Shown piece after piece: positions 1-6,276 of a DNA stretch of 64,000 bases. A program made the translations under genes and the position numbers. The stretch covers positions 124,001 through 188,000 of the forward strand of contig NZ_JAQFWP010000002.1 in NCBI RefSeq assembly GCF_027706745.1, given 5' to 3'. Source of the DNA: Nocardiopsis suaedae. GTDB taxonomy: Bacteria > Actinomycetota > Actinomycetes > Streptosporangiales > Streptosporangiaceae. Position 1 is the first letter of the stretch. Each line of letters opens with the position of its first letter. The notes beneath the pieces were generated by a model. The model did not search any database and had not been told where the DNA came from. It saw only the letters and a program-made list of their open reading frames with translations.

Positions 1-1031
1 GCGGTCTACTGGTGAGATTCGATCGCGGTGTTGCTGTTTACGATCCGAAAACCGGGCGGGAGAAGTGGCGCTACTTCACACCTGCGCTGGAGACATGGGT
101 TGCCGTCGATTCATACCGAAAAAGTATTTTGCTCAACTATCCGCAGGATGATGCAGGGGGCTTCGAAGTCGCAAATGTGGATGCTGAAACCGGGTCGGTG
201 AATACGAGGACGCAGGTCGATGGTAATGCGGCTCCAGTGCAGTGGGGAAGTGTCAGCCGACTCCAAATGGCGAAGGACAATATACTTTCATTCGGCGGCG
301 GTGATGAAGTGTTCCTGCGGGCGTGGAGTCGAAGTACTCTGAATGAGGCGTGGCGCTGGGAAGGTATTGACGGTTGCGCACCAAGTGCTCAGGACCCCAC
401 AGATGCCCGCTCGAGTGCGGCCTACATGGCTGACAGTCTTTTTCTCCCCTTTCTGTGTACGTCGGACGGAAACTCGTGGAGAATCGTTTCTTTGGACTCA
501 AGTGCGGGCGATGTGCAGTGGAAGGCCGACCTCCAGGTAGACGACACCGATACCTACTCCATTCCCAGACTGTATGTCGACGGTGACGGTAGGCGCATCT
601 TCGTGTCGGCTGGCACGAAAGACGTCGCTGTCCTTGATGCAACCAGTGGCGATGAAATTCAACGTTATGAAGGCGGTGAAGGTGAGTATGCGGTCGTCTC
701 AGGAGCGAATGGGGTGGGTGATGTGCTTGTTAAGATCGAAGAGGACCGGCTAGAAATCTCCCCGAGCGGCCTTTTCGATGACTCTGGTACCGCCCGCGTA
801 AATGTCGCAGGTGTGGATGCAGAGCAGCTCGTTTCTTCGGGGATATGGACGGGCAATGGATTGTTTTGGATGTCGTCGGACAGTGAATTGCAGTACGTTC
901 CGGTTGAGGGTGAGAGTGAATCCTTCGACTTGGGGGAAGGCGAGGGGTATGGTGTTGACGTAGTCGGTGGAGTCGCCGTAGTGGCTGAGAATCGAGATGG
1001 GCGAATTGTAGAGCTGTCCGGCTTTGCGTAA
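1..1031 (+). CDS. PQQ/BamB-like beta-propeller protein, 5'-truncated
   Basis: The reading frame is open to the left edge, so only the C-terminal part is present; a GTG at 12 exists but sits mid-domain. The visible ~340 residues look like quinoprotein-type propeller blades: phrases such as VYDPKTGREKWRY, VDAETGSV, VSLDSSAGDVQWKADL and VLDATSGDEI recur about every 50-60 residues. Such proteins are usually exported or membrane-tethered and do not necessarily bind PQQ. G+C is unusually low: hand counts of bases 121-180 and 241-300 give 48% and 53%, against 80% at 5041-5100. It resembles the lipoprotein gene at 23439-24815 in repeat type and relatively low G+C. No specific function can be assigned. 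Confidence 0.75.
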   Translation, partial: GLLVRFDRGVAVYDPKTGREKWRYFTPALETWVAVDSYRKSILLNYPQDDAGGFEVANVDAETGSVNTRTQVDGNAAPVQWGSVSRLQMAKDNILSFGGGDEVFLRAWSRSTLNEAWRWEGIDGCAPSAQDPTDARSSAAYMADSLFLPFLCTSDGNSWRIVSLDSSAGDVQWKADLQVDDTDTYSIPRLYVDGDGRRIFVSAGTKDVAVLDATSGDEIQRYEGGEGEYAVVSGANGVGDVLVKIEEDRLEISPSGLFDDSGTARVNVAGVDAEQLVSSGIWTGNGLFWMSSDSELQYVPVEGESESFDLGEGEGYGVDVVGGVAVVAENRDGRIVELSGFA

Positions 1032-1250
1032 CCGGCTGAGGCGCCGCAACCCTGTGTAAGATTCAATCCACCCGACGGAAGGAACCCCCGTGGTCATGGG
1101 CCTGGTGCTCGGACGGCACCGCTCCCGTGCTTCGGTGCGGGGGATCTCCTTCCCGGATGGCCTCTGACCCCCAGGCGGCCCCTGTCGTACTCTCGACCCC
1201 TGCATCGAAGCGCTGCTGGATACCGGCACCTTCGATCCCTGGAGTACCGC

Positions 1251-2429
1251 ATGGCCACCGTCGCCTGGACCGAGAACGGGACCTCCCGCACCGCCCTGTG
1301 GCGGTCCGAGAACTCCGCCCCGGCTCCCTCCCGTGTCGTCGTTGCCTCCGAGCGGACCACCGTGGACGCCGCCTACCGGCTCCTCCGGTCCGACATCGGG
1401 GTCCTCTGGCTTGGCGACTATGAGAGCGGGCGCCGACTCCTCCAAGGGGTCGACCGGCGGCACCAGCGGGAGACGCAGAGGCGGTCCCGTCGAGGAGGGA
1501 GCGGGAAGAAGGGCACTGTAGCCCTCTTCCATGAGCACCGCACGGCCCGCGCCGGCCGTGCCCGTCTGCTCGGGCGGCTGCTCGTCATCCTTGAACCCGA
1601 CCTCTCCCTGGCGCTGCGCCGCGCGCCGGATGTTCGGGCGGCTTGCGTGCACGCCTATGGGGAGGGGGACGGAAGCGCCCCCGAGCGGACTTGTGCGTCG
1701 CTGTCGGAGCTCGTCGGCGTGCTCAGCGCGTACGACTGGCACCTGAAAGGCGTCGAGGTTCCCCAACTCGGCGCGCGCATCCATCCGGCCTACAGTGTCT
1801 TCTCTCCCACGCGCAGCGAGTACGTGGACCTCGTCGCCCAGGCGCCCTTCCCCGAGGGCGTGGACCACCCGGTTGTGTACGACCTCGGCACGGGCACCGG
1901 CGTGCTCGCCGCGCTCCTTGCCCGGCGGGGCGCGAAGCAGGTGGTCGCGACCGACATCAACGCTCGCGCGGTCGCCTGCGCGCGCGCCAACGTGCAGCGC
2001 CTCGGGCTCACCGACCGGGTACAGGTGGTCGAGGGTGACCCGTGGCCGGACGGCCGCGCCGACCTCGTCGTCTGCAATCCTCCTTGGCTGCCGGGGCAGC
2101 CCAGCTCGGATCTGGATCGCGCCGTCTATGACCCCGACTCCGAGATGCTGCACCGTTTCCTGAGTGGCCTCGCCGAGCATCTGACCCCGGTGGGGGAGGG
2201 GTGGCTCGTGCTGTCGGACTTCGCCGAGCATGTCGGCCTAAGGACCCGGGCCGATCTGCTCAGCGCCATCGCGGATGCGGGTCTCCGTGTCGCCGACCGC
2301 CTGGACACCGTCCCCGACCACCCGCGCGCTGACGACCTCGCCGACCCCCTTCACGCGGCCAGGCGCCGGGAAGTCACCTCCCTGTGGCGGCTGGTTCCGG
2401 AGGGCGAAGGCGGGCCGTCGGAGGCGTGA
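1251..2429 (+). CDS. Class I SAM-dependent methyltransferase (MTS/HemK-like, NPPW motif)
   Basis: A 392-residue protein. The C-terminal half is a Rossmann methyltransferase: the SAM-binding loop DLGTGTGVLAALLARRG begins near residue 211, an acidic ATDIN follows at the end of beta-2, and the catalytic-type motif NPPW is near residue 275. NPPY/W methyltransferases modify planar nitrogen (glutamine side chains, or adenine/guanine in nucleic acids). The N-terminal half (about 1-190) is an accessory region with a Lys/Arg-rich stretch near residues 70-90. The ATG at 1251 follows GGAG with good spacing. It seems monocistronic. The substrate cannot be read from sequence; a ribosomal-protein, release-factor or RNA target would fit. 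Confidence 0.82.
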   Translation: MATVAWTENGTSRTALWRSENSAPAPSRVVVASERTTVDAAYRLLRSDIGVLWLGDYESGRRLLQGVDRRHQRETQRRSRRGGSGKKGTVALFHEHRTARAGRARLLGRLLVILEPDLSLALRRAPDVRAACVHAYGEGDGSAPERTCASLSELVGVLSAYDWHLKGVEVPQLGARIHPAYSVFSPTRSEYVDLVAQAPFPEGVDHPVVYDLGTGTGVLAALLARRGAKQVVATDINARAVACARANVQRLGLTDRVQVVEGDPWPDGRADLVVCNPPWLPGQPSSDLDRAVYDPDSEMLHRFLSGLAEHLTPVGEGWLVLSDFAEHVGLRTRADLLSAIADAGLRVADRLDTVPDHPRADDLADPLHAARRREVTSLWRLVPEGEGGPSEA

Positions 2430-2431
2430 AG

Positions 2432-2446
2432 CGGCGGAGGCCGCCG
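2432..2446. terminator. Short GC hairpin between convergent genes
   Basis: CGGCGG-AGG-CCGCCG forms a 6-bp stem just after the methyltransferase stop and before the stop of the minus-strand hydrolase. There is no U-tract. It may act as a weak bidirectional terminator. Confidence 0.35.
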
Positions 2447-2474
2447 GGCCCTTGCGGCGGTGTCCAGGTGGGGT

Positions 2475-3377
2475 CTACTTGTCGGAGACGCTCCACGTGC
2501 TGTCGGCTGCCTGGGCGAATTCCTTCCACGCGGCGCCGTCGACCTTGAGTGCGTCGAGCAGGTAGGCGGCCACCGCGTCGGCGACCAGGGCGGCGCGGGC
2601 GGGGGCCTCGTCGGTGGTCTCGGCGGCCGCCTCGCCGACGATGCCGCCCAGCGAGTGCTCACCCTCGTCGATGGTGAGCAGGCTCTTGGGGGACGGGCTG
2701 AGGCGGTAGGCGTCGGTGAACCACTCCGGCCCGCGTGTGGAGAGCTGCGACTGGTCCTTGCCGCCCGCGATGACCAGTGTCGGTGCGGCCATGGTGGAGT
2801 AGTCCGGCCGCATGAACGGCAGGTGCTCGGCGGCGAACGGGGTGAGGGTGTCGCCGGTCCCGGTCGCGGCGATCAGGGCCCCGGCCGCGACCGCCGGGTG
2901 GGAGAAGTCCTCTCCGGGGGTGCCCTCGGCGTCGAGCACGCGCGCCCCGAGGACGGCGCCGGCGGTCTGGGCGCCCCAGGAGTGGCCGGCGACCGCGATG
3001 CGCCCGCGGTCGACCCGCTCCTCCAGGCCGTCGGCCTGGGCGAGGACGTCGCCGAGGCCGTCGATGACGGCGTGCAGGTCGGAGATCCGGACGCGCCAGA
3101 TGGTGGCGAAGCGCGGGTCGTCCCACCCGATGCCGTTGCGGCGGGAGTCCAGGTGGGTGGGCTGCACGACGGCGAACCCGGCGGCGGCCCACCGGTCGGC
3201 GAGGGGCGTGTAGGCGTCCATGGACCAGGCGTTGCCGTGGGAGAACACGATGACGGGCAGGTCGCGGCCCTCCGTCGGGGCGGTGACCTTCACCCGCAGG
3301 TCGGCGCCGCGGCCGGGGGCGGGGACGGTGAGGGGCTTGACCGAGGTGATCCGCTGGTCGGGGCGGTGGGAGGGCAT
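2475..3377 (-). CDS. Alpha/beta hydrolase (chlorophyllase/PAF-acetylhydrolase-like)
   Basis: A 300-residue alpha/beta hydrolase without an obvious signal peptide. The strand-turn VIVFSHGNAW (oxyanion region) is near residue 43 and the nucleophile elbow GHSWGAQTAG puts the serine near residue 132. A D-Q segment after LVIAGGKD and the late histidine in DEGEHSLGG complete a plausible triad. Members of this group hydrolyse esters of small or lipid-like substrates. It is divergent from the TetR gene at 3480, and two palindromes lie between them, so it is probably the TetR target. On the minus strand TTGACG (3443-3438) could be a -35 element. Substrate unknown. Confidence 0.8.
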   Translation of the reverse strand: MPSHRPDQRITSVKPLTVPAPGRGADLRVKVTAPTEGRDLPVIVFSHGNAWSMDAYTPLADRWAAAGFAVVQPTHLDSRRNGIGWDDPRFATIWRVRISDLHAVIDGLGDVLAQADGLEERVDRGRIAVAGHSWGAQTAGAVLGARVLDAEGTPGEDFSHPAVAAGALIAATGTGDTLTPFAAEHLPFMRPDYSTMAAPTLVIAGGKDQSQLSTRGPEWFTDAYRLSPSPKSLLTIDEGEHSLGGIVGEAAAETTDEAPARAALVADAVAAYLLDALKVDGAAWKEFAQAADSTWSVSDK

Positions 3378-3423
3378 GGGCTACCTGCGCTTTCCGGCGT
3401 GGGGACGCTCTGCCGTAGAGTGG

Positions 3424-3463
3424 CGGAACGATGTTCCGTCAATTTAGCGGAACAATGTTCCGC
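3424..3463. promoter_or_regulatory. Twin TetR operators in the divergent promoter
   Basis: Two near-identical palindromes sit 24 bp apart centre to centre: CGGAAC-GAT-GTTCCG (3424-3438) and GCGGAAC-AAT-GTTCCGC (3447-3463). They lie between the hydrolase start (3377) and the TetR start (3480). A TAGAGT box (3416-3421) precedes the first one on the plus strand. Their layout suits autorepression and co-repression of the hydrolase. Confidence 0.75.
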
Positions 3464-3479
3464 GAAGCAAGGAGGGGTC

Positions 3480-4070
3480 GTGTCCGAACCGGTCGGAGTG
3501 CGCCGGGCGCAGGCGCAGCGCACCCGCAGCGGGGTGCTGGAGGCCGCCGCGGCGGCCTTCGTCGACCAGGGGGTGCAGGCCCCTGTCCGCGACATCGCCG
3601 AGCGCGCCGGGGTCGGCGTCGGCACCGTCTACCGCCACTTCCCGACCCGGGCGGACCTGGTCACCGCCGTCTACCGGCACCAGATCGACACCTGCGCCGC
3701 GCTCGCTCCCCGGCTTCTGGAGGAGTCGGCCTCCCCGTCCGCCGCCCTGGCCCGCTGGGTGGACGCGTTCGCGGACTTCCTGGTGACCAAGCACGGCCTC
3801 GGTGCGGCGCTGGGCTCCGGCGACTCGGGGCTGGAGAACCTCCACACCCTCATGCTCGACACCCTGGTCCCGGCGTGCGCGTCGCTGCTCGACGCCTGCG
3901 CGGCGGCCGGGGAGATCAGGCCCGGCATCACCGCCTACACCTTCATGCGCGCCATCGGAAACCTCTGCATCACCGGTCCCGACTATGACCAGGCCGACGC
4001 CAAGCGCATGGTCACCGTCCTCCTGGACGGATGCCGGGCGGCCCCCGACCGCCTGGACACCCGGCCTTAG
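3480..4070 (+). CDS. TetR/AcrR family transcriptional repressor
   Basis: A 196-residue repressor. The N-terminal helix-turn-helix is typical: TRSGVLEAAAAAFVDQG, then VRDIAERAGVGVGTVYRHF at about residues 40-58, which holds the recognition helix. The C-terminal ligand domain shows no close hallmark. The GTG start is chosen because AAGGAGGGG lies immediately upstream and the HTH then begins at the usual distance from the N-terminus; longer upstream readings run through the operators. Twin palindromes at 3424-3463 suggest that it controls itself and the divergent hydrolase. The effector is unknown but may be a substrate of that hydrolase. Confidence 0.88.
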   Translation: MSEPVGVRRAQAQRTRSGVLEAAAAAFVDQGVQAPVRDIAERAGVGVGTVYRHFPTRADLVTAVYRHQIDTCAALAPRLLEESASPSAALARWVDAFADFLVTKHGLGAALGSGDSGLENLHTLMLDTLVPACASLLDACAAAGEIRPGITAYTFMRAIGNLCITGPDYDQADAKRMVTVLLDGCRAAPDRLDTRP

Positions 4071-4231
4071 GGCGTGTAACACTCCCGCCGACAGAACACA
4101 TCAGCCTGTCAGCGCCCGGTCGGTGGTGGAGCGCGCTGGCGTGCCCGCTCGGTGCGGGCGCGGCCAGTCACTCCGGCGTCGAACCCGGACCGCGGTCGTG
4201 TGCGTGCCGAGCCGTACGCGAAAGGACCGCC

Positions 4232-4915
4232 ATGTCCACCGACCGAAACCCCCGCGCCGACCGGTTCGGGCTCGACGACGACGCCTACGTCCCCGACCCC
4301 GAGCGCGACACGGCGATGCTGCTGGACGCCTTCTACCGGCGTCTCGGCGAGGAACTGGACGACCGCTCCCCGGCGGCCGCCATGCGCGCGCGTCAGGACG
4401 AGGTCGAAGCGGCGAACCGGTCCCGGGTCGTCGACGCCCCCGCGCGCCAGAACCTCCGCATGGTGGCGGCGCTGATGGCCGCCTATGAGGCCCTGCGCTC
4501 CCGGCTGGGGCGGGACGCCGCCCTCGACCTCGTCCGGGTCTGCTTCAACGAGCCGTTCGCCGACGCCATCAGGGAGGGCACGCGGGCGAGGCTGGACGAT
4601 GCCGAGGACGCTTTCTCCTCCATCGTGGAGATGAGCAAGGCCCGCGAGGAGTTCGCGTTCGGCAAGGGCTTCGTCTTCGACCGCGCCGCCGACGACGGCG
4701 GCCGCTACCACGTCGACGTGCACCGCTGCTTCTTCCACGAGGTGCTGTCGGCCAACGGGGCGCCGGAACTGACGCCGGTCCTGTGCGCGTTCGACGCCGC
4801 CTGGATCGAGGCCATCGACCCCGGCGGGCACGGGTTCCGCTTCGAGCGCCCCACCACCATCGGCACCGGAGGAACGCACTGCCCGTTCCACTTCGACCGG
4901 ACCCGGGAAACGTGA
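4232..4915 (+). CDS. L-2-amino-thiazoline-4-carboxylic acid hydrolase family protein
   Basis: A 227-residue cytosolic protein. The C-terminal half carries the family's pattern: VHRCFFHEVL, then LTPVLCAFDAAWIEAID, and a terminal GTGGTHCPFHFDR with the conserved Cys-Pro-Phe-His-Phe. The N-terminal part is a helical segment with a LVRVCFNEPFADAIREG stretch. The founding enzyme opens ATC to S-carbamoyl-cysteine in a Pseudomonas cysteine pathway, but most actinobacterial members are uncharacterised, so this is a family assignment only. The ATG at 4232 follows AAAGGA. It stands alone, 161 bases after the TetR gene. Confidence 0.75.
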   Translation: MSTDRNPRADRFGLDDDAYVPDPERDTAMLLDAFYRRLGEELDDRSPAAAMRARQDEVEAANRSRVVDAPARQNLRMVAALMAAYEALRSRLGRDAALDLVRVCFNEPFADAIREGTRARLDDAEDAFSSIVEMSKAREEFAFGKGFVFDRAADDGGRYHVDVHRCFFHEVLSANGAPELTPVLCAFDAAWIEAIDPGGHGFRFERPTTIGTGGTHCPFHFDRTRET

Positions 4916-5268
4916 ACTCCCCTCCGGTCTCCACGGCCATCTGCGTATTTCGAGAGTGGTCGAACACCGTTGTGCGGGAGGGAGCGCCGCGGTGATCATG
5001 AGTGCGCGGTCGGCCGCGGCGAGTGCGAGGCGCGGCCGGTGCGGTGGCAGAGACGGCGCCGCCCTCGGGGCGGCGTCGCAGGTGCGGGTCTGCCGACCTC
5101 TCCTGGGGCGGCTGATGGGGGCCGTCGTCGGGGCGGCGGACCCGCGCCCGCGAATCCCCGATCGTGCTCCGGCCCCGGCGATCCGTCCTCGCCGGGGTGC
5201 ACGTGTCACAGTCGCAGGCGGCGCGGCGTCTCATGGGAAACGGCCGCGAGACGCGACAGGAGCACGCC
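4916..5268 (+). promoter_or_regulatory. Intergenic region with sigJ upstream DNA
   Basis: This 353-base gap has no supportable gene. It holds the ECF41-type promoter (5204-5230) and the GACAGGAG ribosome-binding site of the sigma factor. Nothing else stands out. Confidence 0.5.
5204..5230 (+). promoter_or_regulatory. ECF41-type autoregulatory promoter of the sigma factor
   Basis: TGTCACA (5204-5210), a 16-base spacer, then CGTC (5227-5230). This is the -35/-10 pair described for ECF41 sigma factors. It lies 38 bases before the start codon of the ECF41 gene itself, which implies that the sigma factor transcribes its own gene. Confidence 0.75.
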
Positions 5269-6162
5269 ATGCCCGAGCCCGAAGCGGACGCCGCGACGGA
5301 GGCGTTCGTCGAGCACCGCAACCTGCTCTTCACCGTCGCCTACGAGATGCTCGGTTCGGCGGCGGACGCGGAGGACGTCCTCCAGGAGACGTGGATGCGG
5401 TGGTCGGGCGTCGACCTCGCGTCGGTGCGGGACCGGCGCGCGTACCTGGTCACGATCACCACCCGCCAGTCCCTCTCGCGGCTGCGCGTGCTCGGGCGCC
5501 GCAAGGAGAGCTACTTCGGCCCGTGGCTGCCCGAGCCGCTGCTGACCTCCCCCGACGTGGCCGAGGACGTCGAGCTGGCCGACAGCATCTCCACGGCGAT
5601 GCTGCTGGTGCTGGAGACGCTGGCGCCGACCGAGCGGGCGGTGTTCGTGCTGCGCGAGGTGTTCGACGTCGGGTACGCCGAGATCGCCGAGGCGGTCGGC
5701 AAGTCGCAGGCCGCGGTCCGGCAGATCGCCCACCGGGCCCGCGCCCACGTCGCCGAGCGGCGCCCGCGCGGCGCCGCGACCCCGAAGGAGACGCGGGAGG
5801 TGACCGCGGCCTTCCAGCGGGCCGTGGAGACGGGCGACCTGCAGGGGCTGGTGGACACGCTGGCGCCCGACGTCGTGGTGCTGGCCGACGGCGGCGGCGT
5901 GAAGCAGGCGATCTCCAAGCCGGTGGTGGGCGCGGACCGTGTGGCGCGCCTGTTCCAGACCGGTATCAGCCGGTTCGGCGGGAAGATGAAGGTCGACCCG
6001 GTGCAGGTGAACGGGTGGCCCGGGCTGATGGTCCGGATGGACGGGCAGGTCGACAGCGTGCTGACGCTGCGGGTCGAGGACGGCCTGATCACCGGCATCT
6101 ACAACGTCCGCAACCCGGAGAAGCTGGCCCGCTTCGGCGAGGAGACGGCCCTGGGGAGGTGA
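5269..6162 (+). CDS. sigJ: ECF41-family RNA polymerase sigma factor (SigJ-like)
   Basis: A 297-residue extracytoplasmic-function sigma factor. Sigma-2 spans about residues 8-75 (FTVAYEMLGSAADAEDVLQE), the linker has WLPEPL, and sigma-4 spans about 115-165 (REVFDVGYAEIAEAVGKS). A C-terminal SnoaL/NTF2-like extension (about 175-297) carries the ECF41 marks DGGG (near 206) and NPEKL (near 282). In this group the extension, not a separate anti-sigma factor, sets activity. The ATG at 5269 has ACAGGAG upstream. ECF41 genes usually neighbour a carboxymuconolactone decarboxylase, oxidoreductase or epimerase; no such gene adjoins this one. The upstream TGTCACA/CGTC promoter predicts autoregulation. 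Confidence 0.92.
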   Translation: MPEPEADAATEAFVEHRNLLFTVAYEMLGSAADAEDVLQETWMRWSGVDLASVRDRRAYLVTITTRQSLSRLRVLGRRKESYFGPWLPEPLLTSPDVAEDVELADSISTAMLLVLETLAPTERAVFVLREVFDVGYAEIAEAVGKSQAAVRQIAHRARAHVAERRPRGAATPKETREVTAAFQRAVETGDLQGLVDTLAPDVVVLADGGGVKQAISKPVVGADRVARLFQTGISRFGGKMKVDPVQVNGWPGLMVRMDGQVDSVLTLRVEDGLITGIYNVRNPEKLARFGEETALGR

Positions 6163-6224
6163 GGGGCCGAGGTGAGGGCGACGCGCCGGGGGCGGCCGCA
6201 CAAGGGCGCACGAGGCCGCACGAT

Positions 6225-6261
6225 GGGGCCCACGCCTGCGGCGTGGACCCCCGTGGGCCCC
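6225..6261. terminator. Bidirectional hairpin terminator after sigJ
   Basis: GGGG-C-CCACGCC-TGC-GGCGTGG-A-CCCC (6225-6250) forms a nearly perfect 12-step stem. An alternative 10-bp pairing GGGGCCCACG/CGTGGGCCCC spans 6225-6261. It lies between two convergent genes. Confidence 0.65.
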
Positions 6262-6276
6262 GGTGAGGAGGCTGTG

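Noticed and set aside
750-2231. Long minus-strand frame opposite the methyltransferase
   Set aside because: It has no family features and lies opposite a clear methyltransferase with a proper ribosome-binding site.
2460-3479. Plus-strand reading upstream of the TetR start, opposite the hydrolase
   Set aside because: The hydrolase is supported by its GHSWG motif and start; TetR has AAGGAGGGG before the GTG at 3480. The upstream part is an antisense reading.
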